From positions 65,704,591-65,768,590 of the forward strand of contig OZ038380.1 of the NCBI GenBank assembly GCA_964036045.1: DNA of 64,000 nt, in the 5' to 3' direction. Shown here piece after piece: positions 52,741 to 63,386 of the stretch. The notes under the pieces were generated by a model. It was not told the DNA's origin. It saw only the letters and a program-made list of their open reading frames with translations, and ran no database searches. Made by a program: the position numbers and the translations under genes. This DNA is from Eutreptiella sp. 'Long Island Sound 2002'. Its lineage: Eukaryota > Euglenozoa > Euglenophyceae > Eutreptiales > Eutreptiaceae. Each line of letters starts with the position of its first letter. The stretch's first letter is position 1.

Positions 52741-53652
52741 CTCTTCCACGAATACCTCACACAAACGGCACAAGCCACGGGGAACCATTTGCTGGACAAC
52801 AAAGACATGAACACGGTGCACCCGGACTTCAAAGCGCAACAGCCACATCCCGTCCCAGCGACGATGCCCTACACACCCACCTATCGGCTTGAAGCACGAA
52901 CCCCTCCCCCCGGTGACGGGCAAGGTCCCGCCGCTAACCCTACTATTGGTCCCAAACGAGGCCAAACCCACGCACACCACCATCATCCACCACAGTGCAA
53001 AGTGCGCATACCACAACACCAGATGACACCCCGAGACCTGCCGGTGGTTCCCCTTGACTCAAAGCAAATGTCCCGTACATGTTGGGCCTGTGACACCAAC
53101 GCACCCATCACACCGTGGCCCGTATTGCATCTCAAAGCACGCCACCACACCAGCCCCACAACACACCTACCACCGCAGGCCTACGCATGGGTGGCCCTGC
53201 CGGTCCACCGCACCAACACCAACCCCACTGTGGCATGGGACCCGGACAACAAACCCCAATGGCTATTCACCACAACACCCAGCTGGCCCCGCCTCGACCG
53301 CACCGGGATCGCAATCTGCTACAGCATGTACAAACCAGGCGAACGGGCAAACAGGAACACCCCTACTATCCACTCCACCGCTGGTGCTACACGCCCGAAC
53401 ACCTAACGCAAGCCCTCACGTGCCGAAGCCTGAACCCCGACTCCGCCTACATCCTTCACTACATCTACTCCTACCTTACACAAGGGCAGCAAGAACAAGG
53501 ACTCATAGCTGTGTCCCCCCGCGCAAAACACATCATCTCCAAAGAGGTAAGAGTGTACGCCACCTCTATCCTGCAGCCGAGGACCCCAGTAGCCCATCTC
53601 ACCACGGGCCACGCCATATACGCCTGCCTGCCCATGAATCCATGGCGCCTCC
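52741..53652 (+). pseudogene. Unrecognised protein downstream of the RT, one frameshift
   Basis: The first frame (52,789-53,404) carries QMSRTCWACDTNAPITPWPV, AYAWVALPVHRTNTNPTVAW, PQWLFTTTPSWPRLDRTGIA and CYSMYKPGERANR. It then shifts near 53,360 to HRWCYTPEHLTQALTCRSLN, AYILHYIYSYLTQGQQEQGL, HIISKEVRVYATSILQPRTP and TGHAIYACLPMNPW. A CxxC pair, Trp-rich beta-like stretches and later helices suggest a globular protein. It lies 7 bp after the RT stop on the same strand, so it may be a further ORF or domain of the same element. Family unknown. Confidence 0.45.
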
Positions 53653-53950
53653 CACATATGATTTTACGATGTCGCCAGATCCCAAAATTCAGTTGCCCCA
53701 CTGCGGCAGAAACCGCCGCTGTCGCGATTTTCCCGCCGCGGCAAGCATTTTTGGCTCATTTTGCAAGATTTGTGCCAATTGTGTGCGTAGTGAAGCCGAT
53801 TTAAGAAACACAATCCGCCAAGCGCGTTCATACTCTGCTCCTGTATTCAATTGACGGTCATCCCATTAATTGTTGGGGGGATATTTCTAAAATATTGCCT
53901 TTTTTCTGGGCGCTTTTTGGCCCTTTTCTACCAAGAAAATGGCATAAGTG
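53653..53950. other. AT-richer DNA, no gene
   Basis: Composition falls abruptly at CACATATGATTTTACG. The same word opens the island at 39,403. Nothing else is recognised before the satellite begins. Confidence 0.4.
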
Positions 53951-54450
53951 GATTTGGGGGAGGTCTCGTGAGATTTTGGATTGGTCAAGCTCCTCCCTAA
54001 GGGTACTTTGGCTTTAACAAACCACCATATGTGACCCTAAATGCTGGTGCATCAAGATGTATGAGTGGCGGGTACCAAAATTTGCCCAAAACGGCCATAT
54101 TTGCCCTATTTAACTTGTACTCCTCGCATAAGTAGATTTAGGGGAGGAATCATGAGATTTGAAATTGCTCAACCTTGTTGCTAAGGTTAGTTTGGCCTTG
54201 GCAAACCAACATATGTGACCCTACATCCTCTTGCATCAACATATATCAACTGCGGGTGCCAAAAATGCCTCAAAACAGCCATATTTGCCATGTTTGACGG
54301 CTAATTCTAGCATAGGTAGATTTAGGGTAGGTATCATGAGATTTCAAATTGCTCCACCTTTTTCCTGGGGTTAGCTTGGCCTTGCAAAACACCATATGTG
54401 ACCCTATATGCTCGTGCATCAAGATATATCAACGGTGGGTGCCAAAATCC
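53951..54450 (+). repeat. Satellite array C, ~182-185-bp unit, ~2.7 copies
   Basis: GATTT-GGGGAGG…TCATGAGATTT recurs at 53,951, 54,134 and 54,319, and CATATGTGACCCTA recurs at 54,028, 54,210 and 54,391. Units include GGTGCATCAAGAT and GCCATATTTGCC words. AT-rich relative to the window. No coding potential. Confidence 0.85.
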
Positions 54451-55480
54451 TTTTTTGGTCAAAAATTGTTTTTTTGGCCTCAGACAAGCAGTTGAAGCCC
54501 CCCTGCCTATTTTGAGGGTGCTGGATGTGAGAGAGCAGGTTGTAGAGGCACACAAATCACAAAGCACGATTTAGAGCATGAGCATGCACCAAAACCTGCC
54601 ATATTTCATGACAAAAGCGGCCAAAATGCCCGATTTTTGGTCAAAAATTGAGTTTTTGCCCTCGCAAAAGCAGTTGAAGACCCCCCCCCTCTTTTGAGGG
54701 TGCTGGATGCAAAAGCGCAGTTTGTAGAGGCATATGAATCACGAAAACACTATTTACAGCGTGTGTATGCACCAACACTTGCCATTTTTCATGAAAAAAA
54801 CGGCCGGTGGGTTTTTTTGGGCAAAAATTCAGTCATTCGGCTTCAGATAAGCAGTTGAAGACCCCCCCCCCTATTTTGAGATTGCAGCATGCGATAGAAC
54901 AGGTTGTAGTGGCACAAAGATCACAAAAGCTCGATTTAACACATGCTTTTGCACCACAATTTGCTAGTTTTCATGAACAAAACGGCCAAAAATGGCCAAT
55001 GTGTGGTCAAAAATTAATTTATCTTGGCCTCAGACAAGCAGTTGAAGACCCCCCCCTATTTTGAGGGTGCTGGATGCGACAAAGCAATTTGTAGGGGCAT
55101 ATGATCAGAGAAACACAATGTGAAGCATGCGTATGCACCAAAATGTGCCATTTTTCATGAAAAAAACGGCCTAAAATGGCCAATTTGTGGTCAAAAATTG
55201 AGTTTTCTTGGCCTCAGACAAGCGGTCGAAGACCACCCCCCCTATTTTGAGGGTGCTGGATGCAATAAAGCAGTTTCTAGGGGCATATAGTTCACTAAAG
55301 CACAATGTGAAGCATGCCTATGCATCAAAATGTGCCATTTTTCATGCAGAAAACGGCCAAAAATGGCAGTTTTCTGGTCATAAATTTAGTTGTCTGGCCC
55401 CAAACAAGCAGTTGAAGACCTCCCCCATTTCGAGGGTGCTCGATGCAACAAAGCATGTTCTATGATGTTGTATGGACACA
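54451..55480 (+). repeat. Satellite array D, ~184-bp unit, ~5.6 copies
   Basis: AGCAGTTGAAG (or AGCGGTCGAAG) recurs at 54,487, 54,669, 54,850, 55,037, 55,221 and 55,407. Units hold TGGTCAAAAATT, TTTTGAGGGTGCTGGATG, and GCACCAAAA…GCCATTTTTCATG words plus a C-run of variable length. It follows array C directly and has nearly the same period, although the sequences are only weakly similar. Confidence 0.9.
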
Positions 55481-55559
55481 TGTATAGATTTTGTATGGAC
55501 ACACAGATCGCCGAAACACAATTCACAGTATGTTAACTGCTTAAAAGGTGTTTTTTTTT

Positions 55560-56600
55560 GCTGCAGGCTTTTGGGATTTTTGGACGTCATAAAGTCGTAT
55601 GTGCCACAGCCATCACCAGCGCACCTCATTTTATTCAGCAATGCCTCAGGCGAGTCCGCCCTCACACCAATCAATGGGGGGAGCCACCCTACGACTAACC
55701 AACACCGGAAACAGTAGCACATGGACCACCACACGGGCCACACCACGTACGGGGCCTCATCACACGGGCAACTGAGGGCCATGGCAGACGTCATTACCAG
55801 ACGTGTGGCTACCCTGCTCGCCAACCTCCCACGCTTCATCGGAGTCTGGTTCTGGTGGACACCACTGTCAACACACACCTACTCCTCCGCATAGCACAAC
55901 AGCCGCGCCACAAGGCCACCGCAATAAGCCTCGGCACACAAGCGCTGATGATCTGGAAAGCCCTCCGCAGCCTTCCGCCCCTACGTCCAACTCCACATGG
56001 TGAAGCAGGAGTCCCACAGGCACCAGTACGGGAACGGTAAGGAGGACATCCCGGTAGTGCACCAGCGCGACACGCACCTGCCGGCCCTCGAGATGCCATA
56101 CCTGGAAAGAAGCCATACACACCCCCAGCACCTAACCCCCAAGCCAGAAGCTAATCAGACCGCAGACTGGGTACCAGAGGGCACACGACAGGGCGTACCA
56201 CTACCCCAACCCCATCCAACACCTTGCCCGGGTACTCGGCAACGCGGACAGCCGAGCACACATCCAGGAACTCCAAGAGACACTGAAAGTCCCCCTCTAC
56301 CACTGAACGCTCCGCCCAGCATGCTTCCCAGCCCGCCTGCAAAAGCGACGCATCCAGCTCCTCAGAGAGCAACGGCCATTCCTCACTAGAGTCGCCCGGT
56401 GGCTCGCCCGCAAGCACATGCACAACCCTGAGGGAGCGGACCCGCTGTTCATGCAACCCAGCCAGCCGGGAGGACTGGGAGCACTTCAAGACGTGCCCCC
56501 TCCATCCAGGCAAAGACACACTAGTGGGCTGGTCCCCAGGGAAAATCCTACAGCAACACGAGGGCTAGCCGTCGCACAGCCACGCACACCTGGCCGCCGG
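55560..56600 (+). pseudogene. Degenerate LINE RNase H plus Cys/His region
   Basis: Pieces in plus frames appear in RNase H order. HLILFSNASGESALTPINGG comes first, with Asn where the first catalytic Asp is expected. Then SSHGQLRAMADVITRRVATL, the Glu-bearing helix region with Gln at the key site, and later PYVQLHMVKQESHRHQYGNG followed by KEDIP, matching the final GN-x-x-D motif. Frames change at least twice, and a TAG follows NQHRKQ near 55,714. About 56,455-56,560 reads CNPASREDWEHFKTCPLHPG, a C…H…C cluster like those after RNase H in LINEs. This may be the 3' part of the LINE whose RT lies at 50.8-52.7 kb, separated by satellite DNA. Confidence 0.55.
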
Positions 56601-57115
56601 CCACCTGTTCAGGGATCCCTTGATCAAGGAGGCTACCATGAGAGGGGCAGTGACACAAGCCCTGCCACGAGGCCTAACCTAACCCGCAGAAAACCTGATG
56701 AAGGCAGCGCCGCACCCCCAAATGGGGGCGGTCCGCACGGCAGCGCCCAAATGGCGCACCGCGAACGGCTCCTGTTGGCACACAGGGAGCAACTCATCGA
56801 CACCACTGCCAGGGAATACATGATGCGTCTGATCCATTACCATGCCGTACATGCCCAAGATATGCACTAACCTACTCAACAGCACACACATGCCCCCAAT
56901 TGCCATCTACAGGCCTCCAAGAAACCACCAGCGCGCCCTGGAAGAACACTCACAACAGGACCCCCGTACCACAAGCACCTGTGACAGCCCGAGACCACCT
57001 GCCGCACACCCAGGACACCAGCTGGCACCGCCCAGACCAGCCACGCCCACCAGGGAACGCGCGCACATCGATGTAGAGGCGCCGAACCTCGACAGCCCGA
57101 CCAGCCAGACCCCCC
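56601..57115. other. Short remnant frames, nothing definite
   Basis: Helical fragments such as IKEATMRGAVTQALPRG can be read near 56,625-56,680 in the frame that follows the Cys/His region, with stops after. This is probably the tail of the same decayed LINE. No separate gene. Confidence 0.3.
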
Positions 57116-58095
57116 GTGGCGCGGAGCGACGCCCCCAAGCTGCTCCGAGCAGCCCTCCAACGCAGGGCCCTTGGAAACCCCCTGGGCTGGTACCGCCTGC
57201 AAGAGAGCTGGACCGCCCTCACCATCAAGGCCCTTTGGGACTTCACCATCCCAGGGAAAGGCCTCCACGAGGCCATCGTGGACCTCGTCCTCTGGAGGGC
57301 TCCCCAGCACGAACGCGACCAGCGCATCTGGATCCCCTCCATTGAGTTGACCCAGCCCCTGACACAGGACACCAACACCTACACCCACAAAGGGACCACG
57401 CGCCTTCGACGGGCCCCAGCAGAAAAGGACCACCCGTCAGACGCGAACCAACCGGAAGAATGGGAGAAGGCTACCAGACCCAACCGCTACACCGCCCTCG
57501 TTGCCACCGGCCTGCACACCCCTGACGATGACCTCCCCCCCCACCTACAGACAACAAGCGGCTCCAGTCGGAGGTCTGGTGTACAGTCCTCAAGTGCAGG
57601 CACTATTACGTAGTGCACACTACAGCATCCCTCAGCCCACAACATAATGGCCCATGGGTCCTTAGGGGGACCGACACCATGCTCGCAGCAGCGAGCACAC
57701 CCCCCGGGGCGGTGGGGAAACCCACTGCCCCACACAGGGTTCTCGGGGGCGTCCTCCAGCCAGGAGACCCAGCTCCGGCCCGCGCCCTGGCCCAAATTAC
57801 CTCGGGTAGGGCCAGCTACCACCTACGGCTGGCCATGCGCTGCTTGTCCCAGTGGATGAAGCTGCGCTGAGCAACCACAGGTGCCGCGCCCTGGTTCTGG
57901 GCCATCTCCACCACCCACACGCAAGTCGAAGCAGGCCCGGACACAAGGAAGGACCCTGCCCCCATGCCACAACAACCCTCCACCTGCGGGTACCACGCCC
58001 TCCACAGAGTCGTCCGGTGCGTGGGCCTTAGCCAATTCCTGACGTACCCGCACCGACCGAGAGGTACACAAAGTGCGCACACGCATCTGCGAAAT
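57116..58095 (+). pseudogene. Gag-like ORF, copy 2, with a possible cysteine-peptidase-like tail
   Basis: The first frame (57,116-57,550) reads LGWYRLQESWTALTIKALWD, LHEAIVDLVLWRAPQHERDQ, RIWIPSIELTQPL. A frameshift near 57,550 leads to EVWCTVLKCRHYYVVHTTAS, a Gly/Pro-rich stretch and SGRASYHLRLAMRCLSQWMK. A TGA at 57,868 interrupts, and the same frame continues APWFWAISTTHTQVEA, then MPQQPSTCGYHALHRVVRCV. The first two parts parallel the ORF at 47.5-48.06 kb. Q-x(5)-CG followed by a helix resembles the active-site Cys region of ULP1/C48-type or other papain-fold peptidases. A catalytic His-Asp pair was not located, so this is only suggestive. Confidence 0.4.
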
Positions 58096-58304
58096 CCTCG
58101 CTGCGGCTGCGGTGGACGGCAAACTCCACCTTCAAACCTCCAGACCTACACAGGACCACACATGCAGACCATTGCCAAAGAGCAGGAAAGCGCACACAGA
58201 CAGGTGATCCCCGCCCCACACACCCTGCCCCTCCCTTCCCACTCCCCGGCGGCTGGTCCACACTCGCCCACAAGCGCGCACAGCCCGGGACCCCAGGACA
58301 AAGA

Positions 58305-59354
58305 TCACCCGGCCACCCGAAAACCCACAAACGCCCGCAAAAGGTGGTGGTGTTGTCTCTGCATCGGGGGCTGCGGGCTGGTGGGGTAGGATGGCGGGTA
58401 GTGGTGGTGGTGGTGGGGCTGGTGGTGGTGGTGGTGGTGCTGGTGGTGGTGGTGATGGTGTTCGATGTGGTGGTGGTGGTGGTGGTGATGGGCGTGGTGG
58501 TGCTGGTGGTGCTTCGGGTACGCCCCCAGGATCCCTTGGCGCTCCGGCGGGATAAAGAGGTTGTGCATCATTTCCAGCCCTTGGGGATGCAGGTGATGGT
58601 GGATAGTTGGGGCAGTTTGGGGTTGGGTTTGACGGAGCCCGTGGTCGAGGGGTCCCACGTCCCCGGGTTGGTCTGGCCAGCGCTGGTGGTTTGTGGGAGC
58701 CGGATGGCGGGAGGTTTTGAGATGGGGAAATGGAGAAGGGTTCGGACGGTGTTGTGTCGCGTGGCCCCCTCCCTGGTGGCGGTTTGTGCTGGGGGTAGGG
58801 GGGAACGGGGCACGATGGGCGGTGTTTCGGTGACGGAGGCGCTTCAGTTGCTGCTGATGCCGCCCCGTTTGTGCCAGCTCGGGGTGCTTGTGCTTGTGTT
58901 GGTTGTGTTGGCGATGCTGGTGGTGGTGGTGGTGGTGCTGGTATTGTTGCGGATGGTGCTGTTGCTGGCGCTGGGGCTCCGCGTGCGGTACCGGGTCGGG
59001 CTTGGGTTTGGCAACCGGCTCGAGGTGGGGGAGGACGTTGTCCCGGAGGTTTGGGGGGACCGCTTCCAGGTGGTTGGGGCTCGCGGCTTGCTGCCGGGGT
59101 GCTGGAACCGCCCGTGTGGCAGTCCGCGGGGCGCTGACAGCCGGCTTTGCGGCTGCGCCTTTGGCTTTGGCCCTGGCCTTGTGGATGAGGGCGACAGTGA
59201 GGGGCGAGGAGGAGGTGGAGGACCATGAGAAGGATGAGGACCGGGAAGAAGTGGCGGTCCCGAGGGATGCGAGTTGTTCCCCCATGTGGGCAGGGGCGGC
59301 TTTGCGGGCTGCGGCGGCCTCCGCTGCCGCCAACGTGGGGAGGATGGAGGCCAT
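58305..59354 (-). CDS. His-rich low-complexity protein frame
   Basis: The minus frame is open for 349 codons. It has an Ala-rich start (LPTLAAAEAAAARKAAPAHM), a Pro/Lys/Ala linker, a Gln/His section (PQQYQHHHHHHQHRQHNQHK), a less biased stretch HPQGLEMMHNLFIPPERQGI, and a long His tract to the end. LFIPPERQGILGAYPKHH followed by His runs parallels RCIPPGIQQMPAHH plus His in the GC-rich element, which argues for real coding. Against it, the tract is a simple CAC/CCA repeat and other frames are also open. If expressed, the protein would be largely disordered with metal-binding potential. Confidence 0.35.
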   Translation of the reverse strand: MASILPTLAAAEAAAARKAAPAHMGEQLASLGTATSSRSSSFSWSSTSSSPLTVALIHKARAKAKGAAAKPAVSAPRTATRAVPAPRQQAASPNHLEAVPPNLRDNVLPHLEPVAKPKPDPVPHAEPQRQQQHHPQQYQHHHHHHQHRQHNQHKHKHPELAQTGRHQQQLKRLRHRNTAHRAPFPPTPSTNRHQGGGHATQHRPNPSPFPHLKTSRHPAPTNHQRWPDQPGDVGPLDHGLRQTQPQTAPTIHHHLHPQGLEMMHNLFIPPERQGILGAYPKHHQHHHAHHHHHHHHIEHHHHHHQHHHHHHQPHHHHHYPPSYPTSPQPPMQRQHHHLLRAFVGFRVAG

Positions 59355-59474
59355 CTCCTCGGGCTGTGGGTGGGGGCGCGTGGCTGCAAGGGCCCGGTCG
59401 CGATCAGGCGGCCCAGAAGGCCGAACTTGTCAGCAGCGTTGTGTGCCGGAGGCGTGGCCTGCGGTCTCCACTGA

Positions 59475-60857
59475 CTGGGTGTGACTGGGCTGGGCTCCTG
59501 CAATTTACGAGGGTGCGCGCGTCAGCGTCCGCGGGGGGAAAAAGCTCTCATGGCCTGCATGCGGGCGCCAGGCAGGACAGCCCTAGGCTTACGGACCTGC
59601 GCTTGGTGGGCGTGTTTGGGTCACTGGGTGGGGTGGGTGTCTCGTGGGGCCCCGGGCCATTTGTGGCGGGTGTGTGTGGGTTGCTGGGTGTAAAGGGTGG
59701 CGAGTCATGCATCCTTGGGCCATCCTTGGGATGGCTAGAACACCCACTAGGCACCCAATCCCACTACCCAGCCTACCACCAAGGATCGCCCCCCCCCCTA
59801 CCAAGAACCGTATCCGCACGGGAGCAAGGCCCACGCCGGAGGATCCCAGCCTCCCCAAGGCCACCCCCACCCAGGACGGCTCCCCCAACCACCACTGGAC
59901 CCGTACCACCTGCCGACCCCGCCACCGCACCCGGCCCACCCGGCGGAACCCCCCTACGCAGCCGATGCACAGGGGCCAGGAGGTTTTTCCCCTCCTGCCC
60001 CTACCCAGCAGAGACGCATGATGCCCCCTCGGCACCGCCGTCGCCCCCCGGGTGGCCCAGCTCGCCCCGCGAAGGAGGCCGCTCCCGGGAACGGCACCGC
60101 TCCCCCTCCCCCCCCGAAAGAGGCTCCCGCCCCCTCTCTCTCGCTGCCCGCAACGCGACCACGCCTCCCCCCCCCAGGCCCCACTCTCACCACTCCCGCT
60201 GCCCGCGGCGCCACCATAACTCCCCAGGGCCCCGCTCCCGCCGGGCCAGTGCCCCGGGACGCGACCACGCAGGCCACCGCCGCCCCATGTCCGCATCCCC
60301 CTCCCCGCACCAACAGCAGCCCTGGCCCCGCGCTTCCCGCTCTCCACGCCATTGACACGTGTCTCCTAACCCCTCCACCGCCGCTTTAAGACCACAAGCT
60401 CAGGGCCCTGCCTGTACTCCCCCGCCGACGTCACCTGGTGGTCCACCCCCACCCTGCGAGAGCTCTGCCACCGGCTGAGGTGGGCAGGGGGGGCGGGCAG
60501 GCGAGAGGGGCGCCACCGCCTCCTCACCTTCGAGGAACTCCTCGCCCGCTACCCCTGGGACCCCAACAACAGCCCCTCGAGGCCGCCATGCCGCAGAGCG
60601 TATTGGAAACGCTCCTCTGGGACGTGGTTCAGGGTCTCCACCCCCTGTCTGCCCCCGAAATCCTCCGCCGGTGGCTCCGGACCGCCCTACCCCAAGCACG
60701 GGCCATCAGCGCACCCGGCAGCCCAGCACCACCCCACAAAGGGGAACCAGGAAGGAGCAGGGCAAAGGAAAGGCCGACAACAAAGGGCTGAGGGAAGGCG
60801 CAGGGTGGGGGTAACGCACCCACAAAAAACAGGGGCACCGGGTGCAACACATCACAG
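59475..60857. other. GC-rich region; possible plus-strand protein remnant at 60.4-60.8 kb
   Basis: From 59,700 to 60,360 the frames are Pro/Arg/Ser low complexity. At 60,385-60,560 a plus frame reads CLYSPADVTWWSTPTLRELC then RLLTFEELLARYPWDPNNSP, and a shifted frame continues EAAMPQSVLETLLWDVVQGL, PEILRRWLRTALPQARAIS to ~60,720. This has helical, Trp/Leu-rich character and one frameshift. It could be a decayed retroelement protein; I cannot name it. Confidence 0.3.
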
Positions 60858-61790
60858 GAGCAAGGAACCACCGAGGGAGCACCAACAACGGGAGAGGAAA
60901 AGGGCAGGTGCCACAGCGCAGGTGATAGGGGACGGTACGAAGACAGGCACCAGGGCAAACACCCACAGGGGGGGGAGGCGCCGCACCGGAGGAACCAGCA
61001 CGGCCCCACGCTCGCGCATCGAGTCACCGCAGGCTAGCCTGCCATGCGAGACCCACCGCAAGGCCCCCATGGGACATCACCGCACCAGGGCGCAGGCCCC
61101 AAAGGCCGACAACCCCAGGGGCACACGCCCACCAAGTCGCGCCGCAGGAACCTAGACCAGACACCACACGAGCCGCAACCACCGCACCGTGTCAAGCCCA
61201 GCAACCGCCGGCCCCTGCACAAGGTGAGAGGTGTACACCACCAAAGGGGGCACCCAGAATGCCGTCCGCCACAAAAACCACCACCGCAGCCCAACCGCCA
61301 GGCGACAACCCCGGCCACCCTGCACTGAAGGGGCCAGCGCACGGACACAAGGACACTAACACCAGGGGAGGAAAGGGGCAAGGGCCACAACACCGGGGAC
61401 GGGAGACGACACGGTGACAGGGAGAAAGGCAAACACCCGCGAGAGGGGAACAAGCCAAGCCGAGGGGGCCACACCACCCCACCCTGCGGGGCCCGGCGCA
61501 CTCCTAGTGAAGGAGACCCCCCAGAGGGCACGGGACACCCTCACACCAAGGCACAGGCCCCAAGGGTGAGCAACTCCACGGACACACGCCCGCCGTGACT
61601 GGCCAGCCGTCCCACCGAGGCCCGCCACGACACCGACCCAGTAAAACAATATCCACCACACCAAGCCACGCCCACCCGCCACCAACCAACCGAATAACCT
61701 GAGCGCGCACAGAGCCCCCACCCGAGACCCTCACAGCAAAACCACCAGCCTGACGCTCGCCGCAGCCACCCCACGCCAGACTAAAGAGTA
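60858..61790 (+). repeat. ~460-470-bp imperfect tandem duplication
   Basis: CACCAGGGCGCAGGCCCCAA at ~61,083 corresponds to CACCAAGGCACAGGCCCCAA at ~61,543, each followed by GACAACCCC/GCAACTCC and GGGCACACGCCC/GGACACACGCCC. Upstream, GGGAGAGGAAAAGGGCAGG (~60,890) parallels GGGGAGGAAAGGGGCAAGG (~61,363), and GCAAACACCC recurs at ~60,955 and ~61,430. Substitutions are many, so it is old. Confidence 0.6.
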
Positions 61791-63386
61791 TGGAACTGAC
61801 TAACCAACGTAAAGCTCACAGTCGGCCTAACCTGATCAAACCACGTCTCGCCCCAATGATGAGGAAGCAATGGCCATGGGCACCGAACACCACAACACAG
61901 TAGCCCGCCAGACACTAACCGTTAGCCTAACGCTCAGAACCACACGGGCCAAGAGATGGCGACCACCTCACACCCGACGGTACACCCCCCCTCCCGCGCT
62001 AGGGCGCCGGTCAAGGGATCAGAAGAACCAGAAACATCCCCCTTCGGCCCCCCCGGCCGCACAAACCACCACGGGCCAAAGGAAAGTTAAACCCGCCAAA
62101 CCGCGACAAGAACCACAGGCACGGGGGAACACCGGGCAGCCCCCCCCGAAAGAAATATCCCAGCCACCGCCCGCCCCCCCCCCCTGACCCCAGGCACGCC
62201 GAGAACCGGCTGACGCAACCACCCAGCCGGAAGAGCCAGAACGTGAACGAACAGGACGGGCCGCCGGCCCATGCGTGTACATAGACCACACTCCTCACAG
62301 AGCCGGGGCACTGCCCAAGGCCGCGCACAACACAGCAACACGCCACAGCACCGTCAAGAGTCCAGATGGTCACGCTTTTCACCGAGCAGTGCATGCACCG
62401 GCCAAGGGAGGGCAGAGGCAGTACAAGGCAAACCTCCAACCCAAAAACAAAAAGTGCGGGGGAAGCCCCGCCCACATACAGGCAGGAAACTGCCGGAACA
62501 GGCCATAGGGGCAGCCCTCCAGGCCCCACTATGACAAACCTGCCAACACGGGCGGAGGACGGCAGGAGCGACAGCCACAGGCCACAGAAAGCCAAGCAAA
62601 CACCCGAGCAAGGCAGGCAACCCTCCGGCCAGGCGAGACCACGGGCTTCACCCACAGGACCCACCGCTAAGACACGGAAAGTCCACCCCGCCCAGCCCGG
62701 CGACAGGCCCCCCCAGCAAAGGCGGGCCACAACGGCCACGGAACAACCGCTGGGCCCGAAGAAAGAACACCCCGGAGGGGCCGACACCAGCCCCCTGCCT
62801 GGGAAGGGGCAATCACCAACCACAGCGCCGCGGACACAGCAAGGACTGCTGGCAGGGAGGCAGGGCCGCACAGCCTGGGCAAAAAAAGGGGGGGGGCAGC
62901 GACGATGGGGATCAGGGCCGAAACAGTCAACAACACTACCCACCACAGCCACCAGTGGCCGGCAACGCGAAAGAACCGAAAGCCACACCACAGGAGCCCC
63001 CCCGCCACAACCAGCGACGGGTCCCAACAGGGAAGGGCGGGAGGCAACACCCACAAGACGCACCACCACGCGGGGCGAACCACCGCCCGTACCGCAGCCA
63101 GCACCAGCCCACAAAAAAAAAAGGTGGAGAACAACACCCACTGCGGCCCCCCAAGGACCCCCCACCACAGACAGCAGCAGCCCCGTGAGAGAGGCAGGGA
63201 CAGACAACCACCAGGATCGATGAGGAACAACCGCACCCGACAGGACATTCCGCCAGGAACGGCGAGGGACCCCCACCCAACACAAGATAGCTACACACCC
63301 TAGCCGGGTGAACACCAACCGGCAGACCCCAACCAACCACAACAGGCAGGCTTCAGCTGAAACTCAAACTGGACCACACGCCACAA
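61791..63386. other. CA-rich low-complexity DNA, no gene
   Basis: The plus strand is poor in T, giving long stop-free frames on both strands (443 codons on the minus strand, 285 on the plus). Neither has a motif. C and G homopolymers are at ~62,170 and ~62,890, an A-run at ~63,112. Confidence 0.4.

Noticed and set aside
53700-53780. Dinoflagellate spliced-leader-like sequence (TTTTGGCTCATTTTGCAAG)
   Set aside because: Only a partial resemblance to the SL 3' end; the full 22-nt leader is absent.
58340-58560. Gly/Val-rich plus-strand protein antisense to the His tract
   Set aside because: GGT/GTG repeat translation with no flanking conservation.
62011-63342. 443-codon minus-strand frame
   Set aside because: Antisense to T-poor low-complexity DNA; Gly/Val/Cys-rich with no domain.
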